Assembly (NCBI RefSeq): GCF_022884085.1
Contig: NZ_JAGGCS010000001.1
Span: 427,251-491,250, forward strand
Direction of reading: 5' to 3'
Length of the DNA: 64,000 nucleotides
Source of the DNA: Paenirhizobium cremeum
GTDB lineage: Bacteria > Pseudomonadota > Alphaproteobacteria > Rhizobiales > Rhizobiaceae
This document shows positions 1 through 8,589 of the stretch, piece after piece. The notes under the pieces were generated by a model, which had not been told where the DNA came from, did not search any database, and saw only the letters and a program-made list of their open reading frames with translations. A program made the translations under genes and the position numbers. Each line of letters begins with the position of its first letter. Positions within the stretch are counted from its first letter, which is position 1.

Positions 1-461
1 CGGGCACGATCATCAAGGTCGTCGACCCCGGCAAGCCGAAGCAGGGTCAGGTGGCAAGGATCGTCGCCGACAAGGGGCTGAAGCAGGTCTTCGCCTATGC
101 CGCCGACGGCTCGCTGATCGCCGCCTATCCGGCCAGCATCGGTTCGGCCGATACACCGTCGCCCTCCGGCACGGTAACGGTGGAGCGTATCGCCTTCGAC
201 CCCGGCTATACCTACAATCCGAAGATCAATTTCCAGCAGGGAGCGAACGACAAGATTCTCTCGATCCCGCCCGGCCCGAACGGTCCTGTCGGCACGGTCT
301 GGATGGCGCTCTCCCGCCCCACTTACGGCATTCACGGCACGCCGGAACCGTCGAAGATCGGCCGCACCCAGAGCCATGGCTGCATTCGCCTTTCGAACTG
401 GGATGCGACGGAACTCGCCAAGATGACCAAGCCGGGGGTGACGGTCGAGTTCATCGACTGA
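1..461 (+). CDS. L,D-transpeptidase (YkuD domain), 5' truncated by window edge
   Basis: The open frame runs in from the left edge (first full codon at base 3), so the N-terminus, including any signal peptide, is missing. The visible part is the C-terminal YkuD catalytic domain. It has the family signature: HGTPEP for the first histidine, then SHGCIRLSNWDA with the catalytic cysteine and the SHGCxR motif. Family members cross-link peptidoglycan 3-3 or attach proteins to it in the periplasm. The gene ends at TGA 459-461. A strong bidirectional hairpin separates it from the convergent parA-like gene. Family assignment is secure; the exact substrate is not visible. Confidence 0.9.
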   Translation, partial: GTIIKVVDPGKPKQGQVARIVADKGLKQVFAYAADGSLIAAYPASIGSADTPSPSGTVTVERIAFDPGYTYNPKINFQQGANDKILSIPPGPNGPVGTVWMALSRPTYGIHGTPEPSKIGRTQSHGCIRLSNWDATELAKMTKPGVTVEFID

Positions 462-503
462 GCCAAGCGAAGCCGTCCGCTGAAATACAGAAATCGACAT
501 GCA

Positions 504-539
504 AAAAGAGCCGCGGGACATCCATCCGGCGGCTCTTTT
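504..539. terminator. Bidirectional intrinsic terminator
   Basis: Perfect 11-bp inverted repeat (AAAAGAGCCGC at 504-514, GCGGCTCTTTT at 529-539) with a 14-base loop. It has an A-run on the left and a T-run on the right. It lies between the stop codons of two convergent genes and would terminate both. Confidence 0.85.
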
Positions 540-569
540 CGTTATCGCTGCTTGGGAGGAGCAAGTATT

Positions 570-1289
570 TCAGGCCGCGCTGCGAACGACCTTGAACAGG
601 CGGCGCGACTGCTGGGTGCGCACGATGCGGACCGGGAGCAATTGCATGACTTCACCGGCAAATGCGCGGGCATTTTCGCGAGCACGGTCGAGATTGCTGA
701 TCTTCGCTGCATCCATCGAATACAGCGTGCCGCCACAGTCGAAGATTTCCCGGTAAGCGCTACGCTCGGCAATCGGCGTATTGATGACATTGACGCCCCG
801 CGCGGCCAGCAGGCCCTTGATGGTGAGCAGGGCCCGCGTGGTCACCATAGAGGTCACGCGGGTCAGGACGACGGAATGGGCAATCTTCAGCCGGCCGGTC
901 TCCTCCATCAGCTTGATGAGGTCGAGGATCTGCGCTCCGCCGCGCGCATCCATAGCACAGCCCTGTACGGGGATCATCACGTGATCGGAAAGCCCGATCG
1001 CGGTCGTGACGATGGCGTCCCGGGCACCGGCAAGGTCGATGATCGTGTAATCGGCCGTGCGAGCCAGTTCGCGAATATGCCCCTGAATGGAGGCGACTGA
1101 GACCTCCGAGATGACCTCGATATTGTGCTGGGGGCCGGAAAGCTCATGCCACTGGGTAATCCAGCGCTGCGGGTCCGCATCGAGGATCGCGACGCGATAA
1201 CCCTGGTGGGCAAGCTCGGTTGCGAGAAGAAGGGCTGCGGTGGTCTTGCCGGCACCGCCTTTGGCATTGGCAAACGAGATGACTGGCAT
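570..1289 (-). CDS. ParA/MinD-family ATPase
   Basis: 239-residue P-loop ATPase. The N-terminus carries the deviant Walker A box KGGAGKTT (residues 10-17, signature Lys10 and catalytic Lys15), followed by the A' motif ILDADPQ and later IIDLAGA. ParA-family proteins position plasmids, chromosomes or protein complexes. No parB or centromere-like repeat array is seen beside it, so it is an orphan ParA. The start is ATG at 1289, with AGGGA about 7 bases upstream. The gene is monocistronic, convergent with the L,D-transpeptidase gene, and has a terminator at 504-539. The cargo cannot be told from sequence. Confidence 0.85.
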   Translation of the reverse strand: MPVISFANAKGGAGKTTAALLLATELAHQGYRVAILDADPQRWITQWHELSGPQHNIEVISEVSVASIQGHIRELARTADYTIIDLAGARDAIVTTAIGLSDHVMIPVQGCAMDARGGAQILDLIKLMEETGRLKIAHSVVLTRVTSMVTTRALLTIKGLLAARGVNVINTPIAERSAYREIFDCGGTLYSMDAAKISNLDRARENARAFAGEVMQLLPVRIVRTQQSRRLFKVVRSAA

Positions 1290-1659
1290 GCTTGATCCCT
1301 GAAGCTGTGAACCGAGCCAATCATCAGCTCCTGCGGTCGCCTCCTGTTCATCGAGGCGGTCCGCAAATTATTCGCCATCATGGTTAAGAAAGAGCAAATA
1401 AACCCGCATGCACCCTCCCCAAAAATGGGAGGACGCGCGCAAAACACGATGAAAAACAACGGGTATTCCGAAGCCGCGCTTAGCCGCGCAATGGCAGGCA
1501 TGCCCCGATATTTTTCCGCCAAACGCGAGCGGCTTTCAGATCGGCGGGCTTGGCCATGTTCCCGTCCGGTCCGCCGGCATCTCCCTCCCCGCTGGCCCGA
1601 ACGACGATGGCCCGGCTTGGTCAAAGCCGGGCCATCGTTCAGGTTTCGCGTCGTTTCGA
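1290..1659. other. 370-base intergenic region
   Basis: No gene is supported here. It holds the parA-like promoter side, a small inverted repeat (CCTCCC 1414-1419, GGGAGG 1427-1432) in an A-rich stretch, and a long hairpin at 1604-1638 near the end of the alcohol dehydrogenase gene. Short open frames crossing it lack ribosome-binding sites and family resemblance. Confidence 0.6.
1604..1638 (-). terminator. Hairpin downstream of the iron alcohol dehydrogenase operon
   Basis: Stem of 15 bp, built on GATGGCCCGGCTT (1606-1618) and AAGCCGGGCCATC (1624-1636), with a 5-base loop. It sits about 20 bases beyond the last gene of the minus-strand operon. The T-run is weak, so termination is likely but not certain. 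Confidence 0.65.
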
Positions 1660-2805
1660 TCAGAAGCAGTCTTCGTACAGCGCCTTGGTGTTTTCCAGCG
1701 TCATCTTGACCGGATTGCCGCCGGCGCTCGGATCCTCGATCGCCATGGCCGACATCTCGTCGATCCGGCTCTTGTCGAGGCCGAGGGCGCCAAGGGTTTC
1801 CGGAACGCCAAGTTCGGCGCGCAGCTTGAGCACCCAGTTGTAGAAGCCGTCGAAACCGCCTTCGATGCCGAGATAGGCGGCGGCCGCAGCGATCTTGCCT
1901 TCGATGGCGGAGCGGTTGAAGCGCAGCACGGCCGGCATGACCACGGCGTTGGTCATGCCGTGATGGGTGTTGTAGATGGCGCCGATCGGATGCGAGATTG
2001 CATGGATCGCGCCGAGACCCTTCTGGAACGAGACGGCGCCCATCGCTGCCGCCGACATCATGTTGGTGCGTGCCTCGATATCCGTACCGTCATGGAAGGC
2101 GCGCGGCAGGAATTCCTTCACGAGACGCATGCCCTCCAGCGCGATGCCCTGGCTCATCGGATGGTAGAAGGGCGAGGAATAGGCTTCCAGGCAATGGGCG
2201 AGCGCATCCATGCCGGTGCCGGCCGTAATCGCCTTCGGCATGCCGACGGTCAGTTCCGGGTCGCAGATAACGACGCCCGGCAGGAACTTCGGATGGAAGA
2301 TGATCTTCTTTACATGGGTCTTCGAATTGGTGATGACCGATGCGCGGCCGACTTCCGACCCGGTGCCGGCGGTCGTCGGCACGGCGACGATCGGCGCGAT
2401 GCCCTCGACATTGGCGCGGGTCCACCAGTCGCCGATATCCTCGAAATCCCAGACCGGCCGCGTCTGGCCGACCATGAAGGCGACGCACTTGGCGAGGTCG
2501 AGGCCGGAACCGCCGCCGAAGGCGACGACGCCGTCATGGCCGCCGTCCTTGAAGGCCTTGATGCCGGCCTCCAGGTTAATCTCGTTCGGGTTCGGGTCGA
2601 CGTCTGCGAAGATCGCCCGGCCAAGACCGCCCTCGGCCATCACGTCGAGTGCGGCCTGCGTGATCTGCATCGAGGCCAGCCCCCGGTCGGTAATCAGGAG
2701 CGGCTTCTTCATGCCGAGCGACTTGCAGGCGTCGGCCAGTTCCTTGATCCGGCCGCGGCCCATCTTGATGGCGGTGGGATAGCTCCAGTTTGCGACGATG
2801 TTCAT
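1660..2805 (-). CDS. Iron-containing (type III) alcohol dehydrogenase
   Basis: 381 residues. The start ATG at 2805 overlaps the stop of the upstream aldehyde dehydrogenase gene (ATGA), which means translational coupling and settles the start against a longer frame. The nucleotide-binding motif GGGSGLD is at residues 97-103. All four metal ligands of the family can be placed: Asp200, His204, His268 and His282 (AIHAISHPIG...HHG). Members oxidise alcohols with NAD(P) in the cytoplasm. As the last gene of an operon with a permease, a glutamine-synthetase-like ligase, an aldehyde dehydrogenase and an amidohydrolase, it probably oxidises the hydroxyl group of a gamma-glutamylated amino alcohol. That substrate is inference. 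Confidence 0.9.
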   Translation of the reverse strand: MNIVANWSYPTAIKMGRGRIKELADACKSLGMKKPLLITDRGLASMQITQAALDVMAEGGLGRAIFADVDPNPNEINLEAGIKAFKDGGHDGVVAFGGGSGLDLAKCVAFMVGQTRPVWDFEDIGDWWTRANVEGIAPIVAVPTTAGTGSEVGRASVITNSKTHVKKIIFHPKFLPGVVICDPELTVGMPKAITAGTGMDALAHCLEAYSSPFYHPMSQGIALEGMRLVKEFLPRAFHDGTDIEARTNMMSAAAMGAVSFQKGLGAIHAISHPIGAIYNTHHGMTNAVVMPAVLRFNRSAIEGKIAAAAAYLGIEGGFDGFYNWVLKLRAELGVPETLGALGLDKSRIDEMSAMAIEDPSAGGNPVKMTLENTKALYEDCF

Positions 2806-4187
2806 TTCGTGACTTTCTTGAGGTGGTAGGATTTCGGACGGGTAAGATTGTGGAAGCCGAGCACAGAGAGCGAGCCGCCGCGGCCGGTTTCCTTGACGCC
2901 CGTCCAGCACAGGGCCGGATCGAGATAATCGGCGCGGTTCATGAAGACGGTGCCGGTTTCGATTTCGCGCCCGAGACACCCCGCCCGTTCGGGGTCCTGC
3001 GTCCACAGCGAGGCGGTGAGGCCGTACTTGCTGTCGTTCATCAGCGATAGCGCTTCCTCGTCGTTCCTGACCTTCATGATGCCGACAGCCGGGCCGAAGG
3101 TTTCCTCCCGCATGAACGACATGGAATGGTCCACATCGACCAGAACCTGCGGCATCAGGTAGGCGTGGCCATCGTCCTGCGGAAAGAGCTTCGGATCGAC
3201 GAGCGCCTTGGCGCCCTTGGCGACAGCCTCGGCGATCTGTTCACGCACATGGGCGGCAAACCGGCGATGCGCCATCGGGCCGAGCGTCGTTTCCGGATCG
3301 AGCGGGTTACCGAGCTTGTAGTTCGACACCCAGGCGACCGACTTTTCGACGAATGCGTCGTACAGGCTCTCGTGCACGTAGATGCGCTCGATGCCGCAGC
3401 AGCACTGACCGGAATTGTAGGTCGCGCCGTCCATCAGCGTGTCGACAGCGGCGTCAAGGTCGGCGTCCTCCATCACATAGCCCGGATCCTTGCCTCCGAG
3501 CTCGAGGCCGAGGCCCGCGAAGGTGGAGGCAGCAGCGCGCTCGATGGAGCGTCCGCCTTCGACGGAACCGGTGAAGTTGATGAAGTTGAAGCTGCCGGTC
3601 GCGATCAGCGCCGAAGTCGTCGCATGGTCGAGGAACAGGTTGACGAAGACGTCATCCGGAACGCCGGCCTCGACGAAAGCCCTGACCAGTCGTTCGCCGA
3701 CGAGGAGCGTCTGCGTGGCGTGCTTGATGACGACAGTGTTGCCGGCCATCAGCGCCGGGGCGACGGTGTTGATCGCCGTCATGTACGGATAGTTCCACGG
3801 CGCGATCACGAAAACCACGCCGTGCGGTTCGCGCTCGATGCGACGCTCGAAGGTGCTGCTTTCCTCGATCACGAGCGGAGCAAGCGCATCGGCCGCAATG
3901 GAGGCGACATAGTTCGATCGTTCGTTGAACCCCTTGTATTCGCCGCCGTAACGCACCGGACGCCCCATCATCCAGGCCAGTTCCGGCACGACTTCGTCCG
4001 ACATCTCGTTCAGCCGGGCAACGCCCTTGAGGACGAGTTGCACCCGCTCTTCCAGCGGGCGGCGCGCCCAGGCCTTCTGGGCCTTGCGCGCCCGTTCCAC
4101 GGCAGCCTTTGCCGCCTCCAGCGACATGGCCTCGCGCTCGGCGAACACCGAGCAATCGACCGGCGAAATGCATTGAATCATTGTCAT
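2802..4187 (-). CDS. Aldehyde dehydrogenase family protein
   Basis: 461 residues. ATG at 4187 is preceded by AAGGAG with 7-base spacing, which fixes the start downstream of a longer open frame. The catalytic Glu lies in LELGGKD (Glu229) and the nucleophile in the YNSGQCC motif (Cys263, within a run of three cysteines). The Rossmann region GNTVVIKHA is intact. Members oxidise an aldehyde to the acid with NAD(P). The protein is close in type to the aldehyde dehydrogenases of glutamylated amine pathways (PuuC, IpuH/I type). Its stop codon overlaps the start of the iron alcohol dehydrogenase gene by 4 bases, so the two oxidations are co-translated. The preceding gap to the ligase gene is 282 bases. 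Confidence 0.9.
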   Translation of the reverse strand: MTMIQCISPVDCSVFAEREAMSLEAAKAAVERARKAQKAWARRPLEERVQLVLKGVARLNEMSDEVVPELAWMMGRPVRYGGEYKGFNERSNYVASIAADALAPLVIEESSTFERRIEREPHGVVFVIAPWNYPYMTAINTVAPALMAGNTVVIKHATQTLLVGERLVRAFVEAGVPDDVFVNLFLDHATTSALIATGSFNFINFTGSVEGGRSIERAAASTFAGLGLELGGKDPGYVMEDADLDAAVDTLMDGATYNSGQCCCGIERIYVHESLYDAFVEKSVAWVSNYKLGNPLDPETTLGPMAHRRFAAHVREQIAEAVAKGAKALVDPKLFPQDDGHAYLMPQVLVDVDHSMSFMREETFGPAVGIMKVRNDEEALSLMNDSKYGLTASLWTQDPERAGCLGREIETGTVFMNRADYLDPALCWTGVKETGRGGSLSVLGFHNLTRPKSYHLKKVTK

Positions 4188-4469
4188 TCCATTGCTCCTT
4201 GAAAGCCCTTGAGGCCAGTAGCCCGACCTTGCCCGCCGCGCCATTGGCCAAGATGGCGCAGCCGCTCAACGCTGATCGATCCCGACCGCCGGACCGCGGT
4301 ACGGGATCGAGTGCCCGGGACTGCCCTGCCCCCTGTTCCTCATCGATTCCACAGGGACATGTTCGTATTCTATTGCGGTTTGGCCGGCACAGAAATCTTC
4401 CGAAAGGAATATGCCTGCTACCTGTCGAAGACATCCGACAAAGACGCTCCGCCGGAGGAAAAACGAACG

Positions 4470-5840
4470 TCAGGCCCTCTCGAACCCTCTGGCCACCTCC
4501 CAGTCGGTTACCTTGCGGTCGTATTCTTCCTGTTCCCATTCAGCAGCGCGGACATAGTGATCGACCACGGCGTCACCAAAGGCGGCCCGCAGCATAGCCG
4601 AGCCGGAAAGCGCTGCGGTCGCGGCCCTCAGCGTCCGCGGGATCTCGCGAACGCCCTGCGCGCCGTAGGCATCGCCGGTGAAGGCCGGCTCCAATTCCAT
4701 CCTCTTTTCGATCCCGTCGATGCCAGCCGCAAGCAGGGCTGCCATGGCGAGATAGGGATTGAGATCCGAGCCGCCGACGCGGCATTCGACGCGGATCGCC
4801 TTGGTGTCCTCGCCGCAGAGCCGGTAGCCGGCCGTGCGGTTGTCCTTGGACCAGATCGCCTTGGTCGGCGCGAAAGTGCCGGCCATGAAGCGTTTGTAGG
4901 AATTGATGTAGGGCGCGAGGAAATAGGTGATCTCGCTCGCATGGGCGAGAAGACCGGCCATGTAGTGCTTCATTGTGGACGACATGCCGTGTTCGCCGTT
5001 TTCGTCGAAGAACAGCGGGGTCTTGCCGTCGGACGTCCACAGCGATTGATGGATGTGGGATGAGGAGCCCGCGGCATTGTAATGCCACTTGGCGAGGAAG
5101 GTGATCGCCTTGCCGCGCGACCAGGCGATTTCCTTGCAGGCATTCTTGATGATCGCATGACGGTCGGCCATGGTCAGCGCGTCGGCGTAGCGGACGTTGA
5201 TCTCCTCCTGCCCGGCAGATGCCTCGCCCTTGGAATTCTCGACGGGAATGCCCGCGCCCTGCAGGCCCTTGCGGATCGCCCGCATCACGTCTTCTTCCTT
5301 GGTCGTCTGGAAGATATGGTAATCCTCGTTGTAACCCGAGGCGAGCTGCAGGTCGCGATAACCGGACATCCGCGCATCGTCATAGGTCTGGTCGAACAGG
5401 AAGAATTCGAGTTCGCTCGCCATATAGGCCTTCATGCCCATGGCCTCCAGGCGGGCGACCTGCTTCTTCAGGATGGCGCGGGGAGAATGGGGCACTTCGT
5501 CATGGGTGTGATGGTCAAGCACGTCGCACAGCACGAGCGCCGTACCTTCGAGCCACGGAACGCGCCGGAGCGTCGAGAGATCGGGCTTCATGGTGTAGTC
5601 GCCATAGCCCTTTTCCCAACTCGTGGATTTGTAGCCGGGGACGGTCTCCATCTCCATGTCGGTCGCAAGCAGATAGTTGCAGCTGTGGGTTTCCTTATAG
5701 GCGCTCTCGATGAAATACTCCGCCTGGAAGCGCTTGCCCATCAGGCGGCCCTGCATGTCGACCTGGCACGCCAGCACCGTGTCGATGCGACCGTCGGCGA
5801 CATCTTTTTTCAAATCGTCGAATGTATAATTCATGCTCAT
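4470..5840 (-). CDS. Glutamine synthetase family gamma-glutamyl-amine ligase (PuuA/IpuC-like)
   Basis: 456 residues with the glutamine synthetase N-terminal beta-grasp and C-terminal catalytic domains. Visible motifs are SELEFFLFDQ (metal and glutamate binding), GEASAGQEEINVRYADAL, the AGSSSHIHQSLW segment and RVECRVGGSDLNPYLAMAA. The length and the absence of the C-terminal adenylylation Tyr motif point to the PuuA/GlnT branch rather than housekeeping GlnA. Such enzymes join glutamate to an amine with ATP. Two in-frame ATGs (5840, 5834) are possible starts. The flanking permease and the two downstream oxidoreductases support amine or amino-alcohol catabolism. The exact amine is unknown. Confidence 0.88.
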   Translation of the reverse strand: MSMNYTFDDLKKDVADGRIDTVLACQVDMQGRLMGKRFQAEYFIESAYKETHSCNYLLATDMEMETVPGYKSTSWEKGYGDYTMKPDLSTLRRVPWLEGTALVLCDVLDHHTHDEVPHSPRAILKKQVARLEAMGMKAYMASELEFFLFDQTYDDARMSGYRDLQLASGYNEDYHIFQTTKEEDVMRAIRKGLQGAGIPVENSKGEASAGQEEINVRYADALTMADRHAIIKNACKEIAWSRGKAITFLAKWHYNAAGSSSHIHQSLWTSDGKTPLFFDENGEHGMSSTMKHYMAGLLAHASEITYFLAPYINSYKRFMAGTFAPTKAIWSKDNRTAGYRLCGEDTKAIRVECRVGGSDLNPYLAMAALLAAGIDGIEKRMELEPAFTGDAYGAQGVREIPRTLRAATAALSGSAMLRAAFGDAVVDHYVRAAEWEQEEYDRKVTDWEVARGFERA

Positions 5841-5915
5841 GTTGACCGCCTACAAGGTGAAGATACGTCTCACATCGGCGATCTCTACGCCGAATCCGAT
5901 TCTGGTCTCATTCTG

Positions 5916-5946
5916 CGGCCCGGAACAGATTGACTGCTCCGGGCCG
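5916..5946 (-). terminator. Hairpin between permease and ligase genes
   Basis: CGGCCCGGA (5916-5924) pairs with TCCGGGCCG (5938-5946). It lies just after the permease stop codon in the 129-base gap to the ligase gene. There is no good T-run, so it may attenuate or protect transcripts rather than end them. Confidence 0.45.
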
Positions 5947-5969
5947 TATCTCAACTGCGGCACGTTGGC

Positions 5970-7523
5970 TCAGGCAACTTCGCCGACGGCCTTTTCCGCA
6001 GCGGCAATCTGTGCCTGCCGGCGAGCGACTTCCTCGCCGATCGGCGGGCCCTTGAAACGCTTGTTTTCGAAAGCCAGCCACACGATCGCCGTCAGCACGA
6101 GGAAGCCCACGGTGATCGGCAACGCCCAGTCGTTCGGCGGCTGGATGCCGATGTAGAAGATCACCGCCATCGATACGATGACAAGCACGGAGACCAGTCG
6201 GTAGCCGCCGATACCCATGCTCCACGGCCCCATCTTCGACCACTTCGGCGTGCCGATTGCCACGAAACCGAGCGCGATCGGCAAAGCGAAGGAAAGGAAG
6301 AGGAAGATGACCGTGCACGACACCACGATCGAATAGGCCGGCGTTCCGGCAATGGTGATCGCCGAGGTGAACCAGACGAACAGCACCGCGAGAATTGAGC
6401 CGGTCCAGATGGCGGCAACCGGTGTGCGGTATTTCGGGCTCACCTTCGAAAGCGCCGCGGAACCGGGCAGACCCTTGTCACGCGAAAACGCGAAGATCAT
6501 GCGGGACAGCGAGGTCACCGTCGCGAGGCCGCACAGGAACTGTGACACGAAGATGAGGAAGTACAGTATCTCCTTCATCGTCGGATTGACCTGCGCATCC
6601 ATTGCCCAGAAGAACACGTTCCAGCCCTGCTTGGCGGCATCGTCCATGTTCGGGATCATCAGAACGAACGAGCACAGCATGATATAGCCGAACAAGGCCG
6701 ACCAGATGACCGAGCTGACCATGCCCTTGGGCACGGAATGAGCGGCCTTGACAGTCTCCTCGGACGTATGGGCCGAGGCGTCATAGCCGGTGATGGTGTA
6801 GATCGGCAGCAGCAGCCCGAGCAGGAACGCCATGGTGCCGGAAACCGCGGTCGGCCAGACCAGCGAGGCGCCTTCCGTTCCGGTGTAGTTGGAGAAGGTG
6901 AAGAGCCGGCCGATTTCATAGCTCGGCGCGGAAATCAGGCACACGACCGTCAGGAGGATCGCGGTGGCGAAGATCAGATAGCCCGAAAAGTCGGTGAGCT
7001 TCGCGGTCAGACCGATGCCGAAATGGTTGATGAGCGCCTGCAGGCCGGTAATCAGCGCCACGAAGACGACGCGGTGCGTCAGCGTGTCCTCCAGGCCGAT
7101 ATAGGAGCCGAAAGCGCCGAAGAAGAAGTAGAAGGTGCCGACATTGATGGCGCCGAGAACCGTGACGAGGCCGAGCAGGTTGAGCCAGGCAGCCAGCCAG
7201 CCGGTGAACCGGTTACCGAGGATCGAGCCCCAGTGATAGAGCCCTCCCGCCGTGGGATAGGCCGAGCCGATCTGGGCAAGCCCCAGGGCGAACAGACCCG
7301 AAATCAGGCACCCCAGCGGCCAGCCGAGGCCGATGGCGGCCCCGCCCGCTCCCGAGGTCGCCTGTCCGAGCGAGTTGATGCCGCCCGACAGGATGCAGAT
7401 GATCGAAAAGGAGATCGCAAAGTTCGAGAACGAACTCATGCGACGCTCGAGTTCCTGGGCGTAGCCCATGGAGTGCAATATGTGTATGTCGTGTTTTTTA
7501 TCCTGCTCGGTATAATCAGACAT
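5970..7523 (-). CDS. APC-family amino acid/amine permease
   Basis: 517 residues with about 12 hydrophobic segments. The N-terminal FAISFSIICILSGGINSLG is typical of the amino acid/choline transporter branch of the APC superfamily, with the GGAAIGLGWPLG loop following. The start is taken at ATG 7523 because GGGGGA lies 5 bases upstream; an in-frame TTG 12 bases earlier is less likely. It would bring the substrate of the downstream ligase into the cell by proton symport. It sits between the amidohydrolase and the ligase in one transcription unit. Substrate specificity cannot be read from sequence. Confidence 0.88.
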   Translation of the reverse strand: MSDYTEQDKKHDIHILHSMGYAQELERRMSSFSNFAISFSIICILSGGINSLGQATSGAGGAAIGLGWPLGCLISGLFALGLAQIGSAYPTAGGLYHWGSILGNRFTGWLAAWLNLLGLVTVLGAINVGTFYFFFGAFGSYIGLEDTLTHRVVFVALITGLQALINHFGIGLTAKLTDFSGYLIFATAILLTVVCLISAPSYEIGRLFTFSNYTGTEGASLVWPTAVSGTMAFLLGLLLPIYTITGYDASAHTSEETVKAAHSVPKGMVSSVIWSALFGYIMLCSFVLMIPNMDDAAKQGWNVFFWAMDAQVNPTMKEILYFLIFVSQFLCGLATVTSLSRMIFAFSRDKGLPGSAALSKVSPKYRTPVAAIWTGSILAVLFVWFTSAITIAGTPAYSIVVSCTVIFLFLSFALPIALGFVAIGTPKWSKMGPWSMGIGGYRLVSVLVIVSMAVIFYIGIQPPNDWALPITVGFLVLTAIVWLAFENKRFKGPPIGEEVARRQAQIAAAEKAVGEVA

Positions 7524-7634
7524 GACGTCCCCCAATTAACCGATCATCCGCGGGATTGCGGACAATTCCGTTGGTCTCGCCATCGACCGTTTCGATGGCT
7601 GGTTTGCAGATCACCTGCTCCCCGGGGTCATTTC

Positions 7635-8408
7635 TTATTGCTGGCATGTGCTGATCGCCGCGCGGATCAGTCCAGCCAGATAGTCGGCCATAACCCCTTG
7701 GCCGACTGTATCTGCGATCAGGTCGTTTCGAACCTCGATCATCACGTTGAGGTGCCCGTGCGGAAGCCCGTGCAGCCTCAGAGTATGGGTAACGCCGTCC
7801 TCGGGACCGTACGGCGAGTTCCTTTCGACGCGGAAGGGACCGCCTTCCGCCGCCGCCAGCATGGCATCGGCCAGCCGGCGGTCCGTATCGTGGAGAATGC
7901 CGATCTCGACCGCGCGCGGCTTGCCGAGATAGACCGGCGTGAAACTGTGCACCGTCACCAGAACCGTCTGCCGCCCCCCTGCCGTCCGGTCGGCAATGAT
8001 CGCCGCGATCCGGTCGTGAAACGGCACGTAGAGAGCGGCTGTGCGGGCGTAACGCTCCGCCGGAGACAGATCCCGGTTGCCGGGAATTTCGTAGATCTCG
8101 CTCACCTCCGGCATGGCGGCCGGAGCTTCCGGAGGACGATTGCAATCGTAAACGAGCCGGGAGAAGCGTTGGTGGACGAGCGTTGCATCGAGATGTGCGG
8201 AAAGGGCTCGCGCCACCGCCAAAGCGCCGGGGTCCCACGCAATGTGGCTGGAAAGCGCCTGCTCATCCAGTCCGAGATCGCCGACGCTCGCCGGCAGCCT
8301 TTGCGAAGCATGCTCGCAGACGAGAAGTGCGACCCCCGCTCCTTGCGGATTGTCGACGCCGACGGCTTCGCCTTCTGCTGCCGTAAGGATATCCGACCTC
8401 AAGAGCAT
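7635..8408 (-). CDS. N-formylglutamate amidohydrolase family protein (HutG-like fold)
   Basis: 257 residues. Family motifs are visible in order: CEHAS near residue 31, a DPGA segment, FSRLVYDCNRP, VTVHSFTP, and ERNSPYGPEDG near the C-terminus. These form the zinc site and substrate pocket of deformylases acting on N-substituted glutamate. No other histidine-degradation gene is nearby, so a role in the Hut pathway is unlikely. As first gene of an operon with a gamma-glutamyl ligase, it is a plausible hydrolase of a gamma-glutamyl product. That is inference. ATG 8408 has GGGGGA about 6 bases upstream. Transcription is divergent from the RpiR-type gene. Confidence 0.82.
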   Translation of the reverse strand: MLLRSDILTAAEGEAVGVDNPQGAGVALLVCEHASQRLPASVGDLGLDEQALSSHIAWDPGALAVARALSAHLDATLVHQRFSRLVYDCNRPPEAPAAMPEVSEIYEIPGNRDLSPAERYARTAALYVPFHDRIAAIIADRTAGGRQTVLVTVHSFTPVYLGKPRAVEIGILHDTDRRLADAMLAAAEGGPFRVERNSPYGPEDGVTHTLRLHGLPHGHLNVMIEVRNDLIADTVGQGVMADYLAGLIRAAISTCQQ

Positions 8409-8449
8409 GCGAGTTCCCCCGGACCTTCATGGTCCTCATCGTTGAGAAG

Positions 8450-8478
8450 AGAATTCTTCACGATTGCGAGACTGTCAA
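8450..8478 (-). promoter_or_regulatory. Candidate sigma70 promoter for the amidohydrolase operon
   Basis: On the minus strand a perfect -35 box TTGACA (8478-8473) is followed after 17 bases by AATTCT (8455-8450), a weak -10. It lies about 45 bases before the amidohydrolase start. A small repeat (GAAGA/TCTTC) surrounds the -10. Confidence 0.45.
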
Positions 8479-8501
8479 TCCGCCTCTGAAAATTTCTCTT
8501 C

Positions 8502-8540
8502 ATCCCCTGCATTGACACGCGGGGTCGTGCAGGGGATAAA
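8502..8540 (+). promoter_or_regulatory. Promoter and overlapping inverted repeat upstream of the rpiR-type gene
   Basis: TTGACA at 8512-8517 and GATAAA at 8535-8540 are spaced by exactly 17 bases, a good sigma70 promoter. A perfect 10-bp inverted repeat, ATCCCCTGCA (8502-8511) and TGCAGGGGAT (8528-8537), touches the -35 and overlaps the -10. It could be an autoregulatory operator. A transcript from here excludes the upstream TTG at 8464 as start codon. Confidence 0.6.
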
Positions 8541-8589
8541 TTTTGGGCGAGGCCGGCAGAAGATCGGCCCGAGGGGAAAAGGACGATCA

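Noticed and set aside
8464..8589. N-terminal extension of the RpiR-type regulator from TTG 8464
   Set aside because: It starts upstream of a good sigma70 promoter and has no ribosome-binding site. TTG 8590 gives the usual family length.
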